Origin: Podospora comata
Taxonomy: Eukaryota; Ascomycota; Sordariomycetes; Sordariales; Podosporaceae
Assembly: GCA_017354895.1 (NCBI GenBank)
Contig: CP071493.1
Coordinates: 1-64,000 of the forward strand
DNA: 64,000 nucleotides
Direction: 5' to 3'
The notes below the pieces were generated by a model. That model made no database searches, was not told the origin of the DNA, and saw only the letters and a list, made by a program, of their open reading frames with translations. A program made the translations under genes and the position numbers. Below are positions 11,292 to 22,903 of the stretch, piece by piece (position 1 is the stretch's first letter; every line of letters starts with the position of its first letter).

Positions 11292-12194
11292 GGTAATGAA
11301 TTGTTGAGACTGACAAAGTGGGTGTAGGCTTCTGTTTTTAATATATCAGTGTATGCCTACAGGTAGCGTAGCATTGCGGCATCTTCCCGGCATTCGGGCC
11401 ACTCCCACCTCCGATGTCTGGTTCCGAAAGCGCTTCGCCAATTGGCCTCCGTTCTGCCTACCCTAGCTCATTCGGTGCGTTAAATACCGATGGCCGATAG
11501 AAGTCTTTTGGATAATTGGGTTTGCTGGTCAAGAGATTCACCCAAGGTAAATCGTGGTAGCATCTCCTGACCTCGAAAGCTCTACCTTGGACTTTAGTAC
11601 ATTGATGCCAAGACATATATATAGCTGCCATTGCAGTCTGCTATCAGGGGCTTTCACAATCCATTCTGTCAGGATTAGCGTGGCATCTCTCTCATTATGT
11701 CAAGAGTACGCGCCAGCCTGCTTTGTTCACAAGCCCGCCCTGCCTGCTCTCGTGCGTACACCTCTCCTTACTCCCGCCTCTCATTCGGGGTGATCATTCA
11801 TCCGGTCAGCTTTACAATGCCAAAATAATTTACTCTCACTGGGTATTTGTAAATGTTTTGTACTGCTCGGTTAACCCAACGCCCCGCACTGTCATCAAGA
11901 CTCAGCCTCAAAAGGTCCAATGATTGGTAAGATGCTATGTGGTGGAACCAACGTAGAAGGCCTGAGTGATGTCGGTAAGGTAGGTAATATGTTCAAACCC
12001 CTGCAAAGGTCTAGACATCCACTCGCAAACTCTCGACACTACTTACTCACGACATGCCAAACTTGCGTCGAGCGGGCATCAGATGTGTAGCACAACACAG
12101 GTTAGGAAGGTGAGTATGCTCTGTGTATAACCTCGGACGTATTAATGACCCGCTGGCTTTCATCTTGAGCCTCTCATCAAGTCGGAGAATTGTC
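11292..12194. other. Divergent intergenic region
   Basis: Shared upstream region of the FAD monooxygenase (minus) and the small secreted protein (plus). An AT-rich TATA-like run at about 11337-11347 may serve the monooxygenase. No gene seen. Confidence 0.6.
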
Positions 12195-12200
12195 TATAAA
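12195..12200 (+). promoter_or_regulatory. TATA box of small secreted protein gene
   Basis: TATAAA, 78 bp before the ATG at 12278. Confidence 0.55.
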
Positions 12201-12277
12201 TTGCCTTGTCTCTTCCCAAGAGCATCACCCTCATCACAACATCAAGCTACGAAATAGCAACCCATCAAACCTTCATC

Positions 12278-12662
12278 ATGAAACTCACCTTTGCCTTGAT
12301 TGCTGCCATTGCAGCCCCAGCTCTCGCCGCAGTTGGGGGCCGCTGCTCCAACAACTGGGGTGGTGATTGCATCTGCCTCGACTCGAGCGTCTGCCGGAAC
12401 CGCTGGGGGGGTACCCCGTATACTGGCTCTCCGGGCAACTGGCCCTGCCCCAACGATCCTGACAACATCATGGCATGCGTTGTCAAGCCCTGCCCCGGTC
12501 AGGGCAGCGGCACCCAGTGCTTGTGGAGAAATGCTTGCCGCAGCCCCAACGGAAGTAAGAAACGTCCAACCTGCATGTTTCTCTGTTACTCGGCTGACCA
12601 TTCCAACAGATCCTGTTTGCCCGGGAGGTAACGACTTTATCTGCTGCAACCATCAGTGGTAG
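12278..12662 (+). CDS. Small secreted cysteine-rich protein
   Basis: Exons 12278-12554 and 12610-12662, with a 55-bp intron (GTAAGA...ACAG), give 109 aa. A signal peptide covers about residues 1-18 (MKLTFALIAAIAAPALAA). The mature protein is rich in Cys, Gly, Asn and Trp, with spaced cysteines (CSNNWGGDCICLDSSVC, SPGNWPCPND, CVVKPCPGQG, CLWRNAC) and an ending VCPGGNDFICCNHQW that appears only after splicing, which supports the model. Similar modules are, from memory, found alone or attached to fungal lysozymes; I am not certain of that. It could be a defence or wall-interacting protein or an effector. No catalytic motif is visible. Confidence 0.8.
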
Positions 12663-12841
12663 AGAAGGTACCAGGCAGTTAACAAGAATATTGAGTGTCA
12701 TCATTTCAGTAAAAATCGCTGCAAGATACACCAACGCCTGTAAATGCAACATCGTATCGTGGTACCCAGAAAGCCACCTTTGTGACGACAGAAACCCCAA
12801 AACAAATTATTACACTGTAGCTTTTGCCCCAAGTCTTATCG

Positions 12842-14782
12842 TTACACCTTTTCGCCAGCCGAGATGGCCTTGGTCTTCTCGAGCAACCCAAATTTGCTGT
12901 CCAACTCCTTTCTAAGGGCTACATGTCTCTCCAGAAAGGTCACTGCTGCGCCGAGAAGCGCCATGGCCAGAAAGATGACCCAGACCAGCTTGAGGCTGGA
13001 GGCAAAGACAGCCCTGATTTGGTCTTGCACACCTGGGTCGCCGAACGCGCTGATCCAGCTGGCCGATGCATGCTCGTACGCCTGTCCGTTGCTGAGTTGG
13101 TCCTGCGCATTCGCGTCGCCTATAGTCTTTATGCTGGCCGCGAACTGAGCGTTGAACGCTGCGTTGGGAACGGCAACACCCAAGAGCGAGCCAAGGCCCC
13201 TGAGAAATGCCCAGGATCCCGTGGCTGCGGCATTCTCCTTGTCGGTAAGCTGGACGAGAACGGTGGGCAGGGTGGTGGAAACGATGATGCCGGATCCGAT
13301 GCCGACCAGGAATGAAAACAGTATCCACAGAGCAGTTGAGGTGGACTGTTGGTAGACCACGCAGAGGAACAGACCGGCAGCCATGAGAACAAAGCCCACA
13401 CGGTGCATGAGCCTGTATCTGCCAAACTTTGCCAGCAGTGGCCCGCCCAGGGCCGCCAGGATGACAATCGTCAGTGTGCAAGGAAGGATGAGGATTCCTG
13501 ATTGGGTTGGCGAGGAGCCAAGAATGACTTGAAAAAAGGGCGGCAGGTAAAACTGAAAGCCATAGGTGATGAACCCGTGGATCACGGTGATAGCGAAAGC
13601 GGCTATGGTCGTCCTGTTGCTGAAGACGTGGGGGGCCATGATGGGGTGCGAACACCTATCGCTTCGCTCCCAAAACGCAAACGCAACAATTCCCAGCAAG
13701 CCTGTCCCCACGAAAGCTAAGATGGGAGGCGAGGTCCAAGAGCTGACAGCCGCCGAGGTGAAACCAAAGAGCATCATGATGACGCTGGCGGTCAAGACGG
13801 TGATGCCCAAAAAGTCGACCTGCGAGACCTTGAACCTCAGCTCTCGCCATGTTCTGGAGGGGTTCCCGTTGTTGAGGCTCAGCCAAAACCACATCAGAAT
13901 CAGGGCGATTATACAGATGGGAATGTTGATGCCGAAGCACCACCGCCAGTTCATGGTGGCAAACACTCCTCCCAGTAAAGGACCGACGGTTGTTCCGAGG
14001 GCGTAGACGGCCGCCTTGATGGCGACGTAGTGTCCCCTTTTCTGCAGCGGGATTATGTCGCAGAGGATCAGTTCTGCAAAGAGATCAATGCCCCCTGAGC
14101 CCATTCCTTGAACCACCCTGCCAAAGATCAGAACGGCGCTCGAGTTGGCCCAGCCCGAGATGGCGCTTCCAATGCCAAAGATGACGACGGCGGCCATCAT
14201 CAAAGGCCGGCGGCCGCAGATGTCAGCGAGCTGGCCGTACAGCGGCTGAAAGACAATGGACGCTAGGAGAAAAGACGTGGCAACCCAGGATGAGTTTGAT
14301 CCCAGGTTGAGAGAGCTAGAGATGGTAGGCAGAGCGGTGCTGACCACGCTCCCCTCAAAGGCGGACAAGAGGATCGGTATACAGACGGCTGTGAAGCACC
14401 TCCAAAACCCAGGTCCGCGGCGCCATCCTCCAGACGGGTCTGCCGGGGATGGCTTCTCCTTCTCCGTGTCCCACGAATCTAGGGAGGAGGAGGAGGAACA
14501 CTCGGAAGAGGTGAGGGGAATGGTCGAAATGACAACCCCCTTCTCTTTGGACGATATGAAAGAGGCATATGATGGTGGTGGTGGTTTGATCTTGTCGTCG
14601 TCGTGGATGGGGGTTGGACAGCAGTCGGACCTGGCGTCGATGCCAGAGTCTGAGCTGGTGCGGGCAAGGGTCTCGGTCTCGGACTCAATCTCAGTTACCG
14701 AGTCTGTATCGTGGTGGACCGTAGTCTCCTGATCAGTCTCGGCTCGGCAGGTCGGCCGAACACGAGGCTGGAAGAGACCCAT
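12842..14782 (-). CDS. MFS transporter, 14-helix drug:H+ antiporter type (DHA2)
   Basis: A single exon of 646 aa. About 115 N-terminal residues are hydrophilic and Ser/Thr/Glu-rich. Then follow about 14 helices with DHA motifs: an early motif near FEGSVVSTALPTI, motif A GQLADICGRRPL, GRVVQGMGSGG, and motif C-like GTTVGPLLGG, with a second-half FGRYRLMHR. These exporters remove toxic small molecules across the plasma membrane. No secondary-metabolite cluster accompanies it, although the FAD monooxygenase lies 1.5 kb away with the secreted-protein gene between, so any link is speculative. The gene and the small secreted protein are convergent, with 179 bp between stops. Confidence 0.92.
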   Translation of the reverse strand: MGLFQPRVRPTCRAETDQETTVHHDTDSVTEIESETETLARTSSDSGIDARSDCCPTPIHDDDKIKPPPPSYASFISSKEKGVVISTIPLTSSECSSSSSLDSWDTEKEKPSPADPSGGWRRGPGFWRCFTAVCIPILLSAFEGSVVSTALPTISSSLNLGSNSSWVATSFLLASIVFQPLYGQLADICGRRPLMMAAVVIFGIGSAISGWANSSAVLIFGRVVQGMGSGGIDLFAELILCDIIPLQKRGHYVAIKAAVYALGTTVGPLLGGVFATMNWRWCFGINIPICIIALILMWFWLSLNNGNPSRTWRELRFKVSQVDFLGITVLTASVIMMLFGFTSAAVSSWTSPPILAFVGTGLLGIVAFAFWERSDRCSHPIMAPHVFSNRTTIAAFAITVIHGFITYGFQFYLPPFFQVILGSSPTQSGILILPCTLTIVILAALGGPLLAKFGRYRLMHRVGFVLMAAGLFLCVVYQQSTSTALWILFSFLVGIGSGIIVSTTLPTVLVQLTDKENAAATGSWAFLRGLGSLLGVAVPNAAFNAQFAASIKTIGDANAQDQLSNGQAYEHASASWISAFGDPGVQDQIRAVFASSLKLVWVIFLAMALLGAAVTFLERHVALRKELDSKFGLLEKTKAISAGEKV

Positions 14783-16352
14783 GGTAAGTCGATACTCTCC
14801 CCAGGTGGGGAAAAGAATGATTTTCTGGTGCTAGCAGTGATCAAGACAATCGCGGACGGCACCAGCCGTTGGACAAGACCGAGTGAGGTGGGCAGATTTG
14901 TGCAGAGGCAAAGTTCAGATGGAACGATGGAGGTCAGGGCATGAATGGAACGTCTGGATGAAAGACTGGTCTCGCTTTTAAACTTGTGTCGAGCTCTACG
15001 TTGCTCCCCTTCTCTTGTCGATTTCCAAAGAGACTGACGGGCCTGACATTTCTGTCAATTGTCTTGGTGTTACAAGTTTGCGTACTGCCAAGTCTGGGCC
15101 CAATGCCCGCCGTCTGGTCTGGGTATCCGTCCTGAGCACGAAAGAGTTTAATTCCTATGCTCACCTCTCACATTGTCATCGTCTGTCCTTTGGAGGAGCC
15201 ACGTACCCACCCCTTGCCATACCGACAACCCGATGAAAACTGACCAACAGAGCTCACGGTGAACCGGCGAGAGCGACACTAGATTGGTGACCCATCCATC
15301 ACAGACTGCCAGGGCGCTTGGTCATAGCTGAGTTTTCGCCGCGTGGAACGTTCATCGTACACTTCACATCCCGCTATCGGACAGGGAAGGGCGGATGCTT
15401 TGTTGTCGTGGGCGGTTCCCGAAGCTCCTTCTGCCATGCTCCATTCAGTCTATGAGGTGTCTGAGTAATGTCCGGATCTTTGGCCTGCCGTTGGGAGTCA
15501 GTCGATCATGATCCAATTCCGCACTGGTTGTGCCACCGATGACCTAGGTAGAGAAAGGTCGGGGGACACAGTATCCGACGAGCTCTCATTGGCTCTCGTT
15601 GTGATCGCGGCGGGCACGGACAGTGTTTGGCTCAAGACTCTTCTTTTGTCAGTGTTGATTGGTTACCCAAGGGTTGGCAGCCCTTGGTGCTGCAGCGAAG
15701 GAATCACTGATGAAGAATGAGTTCAGCCAAGAGCTACTATATATCTTGACAGGCTCTTCAGCCGCACTTGGCTTACGAACGCGAACTGGGCCGTCTGTTC
15801 CGCGAACCATTGTCAATGGCATCTCCACAGGATGCCTTGATTCGCTGCCTTGCCTCTTAATCATGCCAATGTCAGACTACAAGAAAAATTTTTACAGGTT
15901 GGTGGTTGTATTCGTATCCGAATCCATCCCAAAGCAGGCTTGGCCCATTTCGCCTGCTTAGGCTAAAGAGGTTTGGTAGAAGCAAAAGAAAATCTGGAAA
16001 AGTTTGACAGGTATGTAGGGTTGTGTTTGACATTCTAAATCCAGAAACATCGAGTCAAAAGAGGGCTAGGTTCCGAAACTACTCCCAAGTCAGTGTTGTG
16101 GCATGCTCGCTTCCACCTTTTCCCGACACACGAGGCGCCCATTCATTCCAGATGGACAAACTTTCTGATCCGGCCCGAGGGAGTCTTACTCGGAGAATTG
16201 GCCAGTAATCCGGAGGGAAATGCCGAACTGAATCAGGGCGGAGAGGTTAGCCAAAAGTCTATATCTGCCTGCTTTTCCACGCTCCTGTCACAAACCAAGA
16301 TTCGTGATTTGGCAACCAAAGCACACCACCCTTCATTCTACATCTTGTCACA
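14783..16352. other. Divergent intergenic region with GGCTAA motifs
   Basis: No gene seen. GGCTAA occurs at 15961-15966 (+) and as its complement at 16247-16252, both within 400 bp of the next gene's ATG. Confidence 0.5.
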
Positions 16353-16928
16353 ATGGTTTCCCTTCGCCTCATGTTTCTCGCCCTGGCCCTTGGTGCCTCG
16401 GCCAAGCCTGTCGACTCGGACGCCCTTGAAGCTCGCCAGGACGGAGCGGACAAGATCGATGGCTGTGCCACGGTTCGTTGCGCCAAAGGCACAACCTGCA
16501 AAGTTCTCCTCGGCAGTCCTCTATGCGTTCCCCTCGACGCTCGCGAGACCAAATGCGGCACCGCTGTTTGTGCCGCAGGGATGGTCTGCTGCAACGCATC
16601 TTGCAACCTCTGCACCAGACCCGACATGATGTGCACGCAGCAAGTGTGCCAGTCGCCCGACACCAAGCCTCCTCCTGTCGTGGAGGAGCCGCCGGTCAAA
16701 GATCGAATCTGCGGAACCAAGATCTGTCCCGTCGGACAGGAGTGCTGCAACTCGAGCTGTGGTTACTGCCGCGCACCCGGGCAGGGATGTACCAAAGAGT
16801 TCTGTGCTCCCACACGAGTACAGTGTGGCAAGGTCGTGTGCACAAACGGCAATGTGTGCTGTAACTCTTCGTGTGGCATCTGTACACCACCTGGAGGCTT
16901 CTGTACTCAGCAGTTCTGCGCCAGTTAA
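16353..16928 (+). CDS. Secreted protein with three cysteine-rich repeats
   Basis: A single exon of 191 aa. A signal peptide (about 1-17, ending SAKP) is followed by a short propeptide with ALEAR. After a lead-in Cys segment there are three copies of one module, roughly residues 68-100, 117-149 and 153-189: CG..VC..G.VCCN.SC..C..P...CTQ.FC. Eight Cys per module suggest disulfide-locked mini-domains like those in small fungal secreted proteins. A Pro-rich linker (TKPPPVVEEPPV) separates modules 1 and 2. Upstream are GGCTAA motifs and a TATA-like CTATAT at about 16259. The function is unknown; an effector, toxin-like or surface-binding role is conceivable, but nothing catalytic is seen. Confidence 0.85.
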   Translation: MVSLRLMFLALALGASAKPVDSDALEARQDGADKIDGCATVRCAKGTTCKVLLGSPLCVPLDARETKCGTAVCAAGMVCCNASCNLCTRPDMMCTQQVCQSPDTKPPPVVEEPPVKDRICGTKICPVGQECCNSSCGYCRAPGQGCTKEFCAPTRVQCGKVVCTNGNVCCNSSCGICTPPGGFCTQQFCAS

Positions 16929-18461
16929 ACTATGCCAAGTTTTGGTTGCAGGTGTTGGGAACAAGTTTGACTGGGTCGTGGTTTGGGGCTCTCTACTCGG
17001 GTTGGCACAAAAAAGGGGTAAAGGGGGGTGGTGACATGTATCAAAAACGCAAAAAAGGGGGTTTGTTTACCTTTTGCTTGGTTGAAATCTAGGTGTAAAA
17101 TGACGTATCATGCCCATATTAATCCACGTGGTACCTGATTCAAGACATTTCAACATGTGATCCCGTCATTCCGGCCAAAGCGAACTAGGTAGCTCGTTCC
17201 GCTCGTAAGCTCGGTGAGATGTCCAAGCTGCACCAGCACACCAACCCCAGCATCCCCGCTCGTCAGCAATGGGGAAACTGTCCCGACCAAGAGGATCTCA
17301 TTGTTTGAAATCCCATGTCAGCCGATCGGCTTTCCGACACAAATGCTTACCAACTGGAAGATGTCATAGGAGATGGAAGTTCAAAAATTCTCCGAAAGCT
17401 TTACCAAAACACCGGTACCGGAAGTCCTCGGAAAAGTATCAGAATCGGGGGCAAAGTGGGAAATCAAAAAGTAGCCTGTCAGCCCGCTCTCACAACGTGA
17501 CCGTCGGTTTCTCTATGAGAGGGCACAATGTTGGGCAATATCGGCATAGGAGCATTTCGACCCGCCGTTCCCTATAAGTGTCTCAGGTGGGTTTGACTAC
17601 CGCTTGACTGGTGTGTAGAGGTAATATATTCCGTGATCGGTGAGGTTACGGATCGCCCGTGTAGTTCCAGAAGTTCATTGATGGAAAAGATCTCTTGAGC
17701 ACCAGGACTCCGTGTGTATTCCCTGATTGTCTTGAAATGTCCCCGGCGCTTTCACCCTCAGCAGTCTTTCCCTCTGGTGCTATCGTTATGAAACAGACGA
17801 GTGGCTGTCAAGTTGCTTTCTCGATGGCAGCGAAAGCTCAAGATAAATTGCCCTCGACTCAGCCTGCGCTTGTGCTCCCAGTCTCACTGTGATGTCCTAC
17901 TTGGGCTCACTTTGCTCTTAATCCGACCTGCAACCCTCGTATCTCGAATTCTGGCATCACATTCCCCCTCCCGATTAGGAAGCCGTGCCGAACCTCACCT
18001 GTTACAGGCCTGTCGATTGGTCTCCCACATCTAATGCGGGATAAGCTCGGAGGTAGCTTTTCCCTGCGCGATATCGGGTACTTGCCAGCGGATGGGAGAA
18101 TCGGCGGCGCAATCTTGGAACAGTAGTCCTCGTCTATGGTATGGCGGTCAGAGACAGTGGTGACAACGGCGAGGAAGAGGGCTGTGCATAGGACAGTGTA
18201 CGTCTGATACAACCTGCTGGGGGGCGGTCGATCCATGACAGGTCCAGAGTTGTTGTTTCCTGCTGATCACTTTGTCTCAGGGGCAAGCTCAATCCTGGCG
18301 TTGTTGGGGTAAAAGGGGAAAGCTTCTAACCCTGGCTCTTGAAAAGTTTCAATCACTAAAAGTCGAAGAAACCACACGACTTTACCACTCCGTGAACATC
18401 ATCCGCACCACGCTATCCCTACCAGTTCCCTCTCAAAAGCAGCTCCGCATTGATCACGGTG
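16929..18461. other. Intergenic stretch
   Basis: About 1.5 kb with only short, feature-less ORFs. No repeats or RNA genes recognised. It separates convergent transcription units. Confidence 0.5.
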
Positions 18462-18929
18462 TTATAGTTCGGTGTAGTACTCTCCTCTGATCCCATATGT
18501 CATGACCACATCCACATACACCCCCATCTTGCCATGATCCCTCTCACCGCCATTGCTGAAGCTCAAAATATTCCTTCGCAGCTCTTCAAAGTCACACGAA
18601 ACTTCATCCGGCAAGTCCTTCTCCAAGTCAACTTCGAGATGTGCCTGGACGGGGGCCCACGCGTGGGTTACGTAGGCAACCGGCGACCTTGGATAGCCTC
18701 TCGATCCGGGTATCAACAAGCGAAATCTGTTCTTGTCTGCTGTGGGATTGATGGCCAAGATCTTTGAGAATAAAAGGCGGGAAATGGTGTCTTTGTCCGG
18801 ATGATGTGCGTGGAAACGCGGGGTGCCGTAGATGAGATCCTGTCCATTGGCATCAAGGCAGGCATTTAAAGTCGAGACTGACCCTTTCAACCCACAAAGA
18901 ATCCAAGTTGACCCCATTGTCGAGGGCAA
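18462..18929 (-). CDS. Hypothetical protein
   Basis: An open frame of 155 aa with balanced, protein-like composition: hydrophobic start (GSTWILCGLKGSVSTLNA), a middle with ISRLLFSKILAINPTADKNR, and an acidic segment (LEVDLEKDLPDEVSCDFEEL). A second ATG lies 4 codons in, at 18917. An acceptor-like TTTAG just upstream (about 18938) leaves the frame open, so the true start could be in an earlier exon. The protein family is not recognised. It ends about 470 bp after the nearest plus-strand spurious ORFs and 180 bp before the RhoGAP gene's stop, on the same strand. Confidence 0.45.
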   Translation of the reverse strand: MPSTMGSTWILCGLKGSVSTLNACLDANGQDLIYGTPRFHAHHPDKDTISRLLFSKILAINPTADKNRFRLLIPGSRGYPRSPVAYVTHAWAPVQAHLEVDLEKDLPDEVSCDFEELRRNILSFSNGGERDHGKMGVYVDVVMTYGIRGEYYTEL

Positions 18930-19105
18930 AATGGTGAACCTAAAGTTGATTTGGACAAGTTAAGGAGAGAGAAGCACAACACTTCTGCCTGTTTGTTCTT
19001 GTCAGGGGGGCACAGGCAATTGCAGATCATGCAAACGACCAGCATCGGTGTATTTGGCCACTATCCAGAAAGAAAAAAAGTGGGTATCAAGTAATAAAAC
19101 CTCCT

Positions 19106-21608
19106 CTAAAACCCAGGCGGAAGTCCTTTTGGCTTCGCAGGCTTCCCCCCATTCTTCTTCAGCTCGGCATTGTACTCGCTCCTCTTTCTGATCATGAATG
19201 CAATGCCTAGCAACAAATCTGTCTCATACTGCGCCTGCTTTGCCGCCGCCTTCCCCATGGCGCTCACTGGCACAAAGTGCAGCAGGGGCCTCATGACCCT
19301 CCCAGCTAGCCTCTCAGCTGTCATTTCGTTCCTCTCGGCCTGGTCGGCTATATCGCCCCAGAGCGTCAACAGCAACTTGAAGAGGCTCCTCTCCGGGCCC
19401 TTAATGCCCATGAGTGCCTCCTCCCAAAAGTCAATGCCCTGGTCTATTCGCAGCGCCATGCTTCCCGCCACATTCGACTGCTTGCTCAGCTTGATCCACC
19501 TCTTGGCCAACGAATCCGGAACAAGCGGCTTAGGCAGTTCGTTTAGATACACAAGAATCAGGTCGGCAGCATCGTAGACAGTAAAGTCCCTCCAGTCCAG
19601 CACCTTGCCGTAGCCAGTCTGTGGGGTGTTGAAGATCTCCCGAAGGTCAGACACTCGATAGCTGTCGCCGTCTTGACCAAAAACATGCGGGCACTCCGCC
19701 AAGCCCATGTCCCGGATGTAGTACACGCAACGCAGGATGCAAAGAGGGTAGTCCCGCGCACTCTTGCCGCCTGCCGAGCCTCCTTCGTGGGACGTCGAGG
19801 CTACTCCCTTGGCAACCTTCATGGACAGGGCAACCGGTACTCCAAACACATTTGTCGAGGTCAGCGATTCTGCAAGAGAAGGAGTCGAGGTGGAGGGGTT
19901 GTGTGAGTGTGTTGGTGTGGCAGGCTGGCTATGCTTGGTGGACCGAAGGCCGAGGCGAGAAAAGGCGGTGCCTAACCTGGACGAGCTCCTCTTCCCGCTC
20001 AGGCCGCTGGTGCTCGTGGAGTCCCTGTCTCGATTCCCAGTGGGCATGTATGGACTCTGCGGAGGGGAAAACATAAAGTTGGAGCTTGAGGGGGTTGGCG
20101 GGCGTGTCATGCCAGACGATGACATTGGCGGCAGCGCAGGGACAGGTGGCGGCATGGGGATTTCCGCTCGGGGATTCTCAAACACAGAGTACCGAGAGAG
20201 GGAGTGAACAGACTGGTTCATGCCGCTCGAGCGCCTCGATTCCGACCCGTGAAACGAGTTGGAGTCGCCGCTTTGGGAGGAGTGGTCGTGCGAAGAGGTG
20301 TAATATCCCTGCTGGCTTCCCTGTGGTGGTGGGTGGCCGTGCTGGGCGAGGATGTGCTCTGACACTGGGTGCAGGGCTGGAGGGGAGAAGCTCCGGATTC
20401 GAGACATTGAGTCCTTGTGGTTCAAGCTCATGTTGCTGCTCTGCCCGCTTGCCCTCGAGGCAACGCTGCTGCCGGCGTTGGACAGGGAGCCGTAGTAGTT
20501 GCTGTCGGTATCGGAGATGCTAGGGGCCTGTCGCGTGTGCTGCGGGTGCTGATTGTGGCTAAAGTTGGGGATGGCAGACGAAGAGCTTCCCAGTCGAGAC
20601 GTTGATCGCGGTGGTGGTGGCGGTACGCGGTTGCGCACATCGCGAACGGGCATCATGTTTGGCGGCATCTCGTGAAGCTCCCCGGAAAACTCGTCCATTT
20701 CGTCAAAAAAAGTACCGTCCACTGCGTCTGGCCTGCTGGGTCGTGGTGGTGCTTTCAAGGGTTGCTTCTTGGTCAAGAAGGAGGACGACTCGTCGCAGCT
20801 CATCTCGATGGCGCTATCAGGGGCCTCGGCTGCTTGCGGTGGTGGCTTCGGCTGGCTTTCAGGCTTCTTTCTCGCCGATGGGGGCGCCGAGAGGTTGGCA
20901 TACTCGCGCAGTGTGTCGAAATACTGCTGCAGTGTGGTGAGGGCTCTGTTCGGGCGCATTTCCGGCGGTGGTTCGCACGGGGTTGAGATGATTCGTGCTG
21001 CCACCTCGGCCAACTCGTCCACGTCCTCGGAGCTTGCGTCGTTGTCATTTTGGGCTTTGCTTCTATTTGGCAACAAAACATCAGCGCCTGGCTCACACCC
21101 AGCCTCTCGAGGCAGCAACCTACGCGTCAACAAAGTCAACAGCCAGCCCGAGCGCGTCCTTGTACCGTCCCAGCGTCCAGTGCAGCCTGTTGATGTGATC
21201 ACGGCTCGCCATCCACCGGGCCTTCTTGTCCGCTCTCGAGACGCCGGGTCGGTTGAGCACAGATATGCACCCTTCGAGCTCGTTGATCAGGGTCAGGCAG
21301 CAGTCGAGCGCACTCGGGGTCTGCTCGGCCAAGAACGGCGGAAAGGAGGCGGCATCGTCGCGGAGGAGCTGGAGGACGCCATCGAGCGAATGGAGCTCGC
21401 TGGAGATGCTGTCCAGCTCCGACCGAGACTCGCGCACTTCGCGGACAAACTTGCTGAGGGCAAGCGAGGTCCTCGCAACGGCGTTGCTGGCGGCGAAGCA
21501 ACCAGTATTCATGGACCTGTCCACGTGTTTGTCAGCACCGTTTTGCGTGATGGGAATCTCCAGTTTGTCTTACACCCAGTCCAATCGTTGTCCAGCACTT
21601 GGATCCAT
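19106..21608 (-). CDS. RhoGAP-domain protein
   Basis: Exons 21608-21574, 21516-21124 and 21062-19106 give 794 aa; the first exon encodes only about 12 residues and ends at a strong donor GTAAGA. The N-terminal 140 residues are helical (SLALSKFVREVRESRSELD and following) and resemble the N-terminal helical domain common in fungal signalling proteins. Residues about 150-540 are disordered, rich in Ser/Pro/Gln with many SH3-type proline runs. The C-terminal about 210 residues are a RhoGAP domain (CVYYIRDMGL, DSYRVSDLREIFN with the likely Arg finger, YDAADLILVYLNELPKPLVP). It should stimulate GTP hydrolysis by Rho, Rac or Cdc42 and act in polarity or wall integrity. The loop after the Arg is shorter than usual. 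Confidence 0.85.
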
Positions 21609-22903
21609 TGCTGCAACTCGGTCGTGGCCACCGGTCGTGGGGATCAGGGCAGCACAACAGGCGGAGGTGCAGAGGATATAGAAATAAACAATCAACAAGT
21701 CAGGACGGGAGCTTGGAGGGAGCACGCACGCACGCAGCGTCCCATGGTACGGATATGCATGTCAGCCTGCGAGAGAATTGGCCCCGATCTCCCATCACCC
21801 AATGCTGTTGCACCCCTCCATCTCGTCCCCAAGAAGCCCAGGGTCAGCCAGCTCGCCACGCGCTTGGCCGGCGCCAGTGGTTCGCATCCATCTCGGCCCA
21901 TTCAGACCAGGCCCTACAGCCCCAGGGGACCCTCAATCCGGGCCCCACCATCCGGTCCCCGTTGCTCTTTTTGCAGCATCCAACTGCGGATTCCAAGTCC
22001 GAGGGTTTGGTTTTTTTTTTTTTTTTTTTCTTTTCCCGTGCGATGTCCTGTAGGGTGTCCTGCCTCAAGCACCAACGTACAGCGGCTGGGTGGATGATAA
22101 GAAATGGTGCTGCAGAAATAATCAAACGTGCACCTGCCGTTGCAGGACAAGTGTCCCAAGCCAATCGTTTGAGGTGACCGGGAAAAGCGTCGACAGCGGA
22201 AGGCCATTCGACACAGAAAGGGGTGACGGCCCGTGGGATCCCCTACTGAGCTCTGTCCCGATCGCGACCCCTGGGAAAACGCTTGGGCTGCCGGTTCAGG
22301 CGACCGGGCCCACTGGTGAGCAGAATGCGGGGAGGGCGGGGCAACCTGGAACCTGGAAGGCAGGTAGAGCTCAAAACTCGGGCCCTCGGGCCTCACTCAC
22401 ACATGGAAATCGAAACGATATTCTCGCATGTGTTTTTCATGTGTTTTCCTTCTGCCACCCACATCATGTAAAGCTTCCCCTCTCTTCCTCTATGCTCCCA
22501 TCACCATGAAAACTCTTCCCTCCGTAGGGCCGACCACCACTAGCTCTGTGAGCGAGGTTACATGTCACGTCGGTAAAACTCCGAGGTGGAATTGCGCATC
22601 GACGCAGCGCAACGTCTTCAGGGGGCATCCAGTGGTCGACCGAAATGAAACAAACCACCAAGAGGAACCTCGCCGTCCGTGCTCAGGAGCCGTTGAAACA
22701 TTTGACGGAACTTTGGATTGGCAGGAACCGGCATCATGACATGACTTGTTGTGCTGCTCACAGCTCATCTCTTCATTCATCATCACACCTCTTGTGGAGA
22801 ATTTCCATCCAAGGTAGCATCTGCAGGTCAATAGGCCCGTCATCCCAGTCCTAACTCCGGTAGTATATCAATCAGGAAAAGGATGAATTTTATTCCGTGC
22901 ATT
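21609..22903. other. Intergenic stretch upstream of RhoGAP gene, with T19 tract
   Basis: No gene recognised. It contains an uninterrupted run of 19 T at 22011-22029. The long plus-strand ORF entering it from 20769 is antisense to the RhoGAP gene. Confidence 0.6.

Noticed and set aside
8954-14782. Secondary-metabolite cluster (FAD monooxygenase plus MFS exporter)
   Set aside because: No prenyltransferase, terpene cyclase, PKS or NRPS is present in the window, and unrelated genes lie between.
20769-22097. 442-aa plus-strand ORF
   Set aside because: Antisense to the RhoGAP gene and its promoter; crosses a T19 tract and has no domain.
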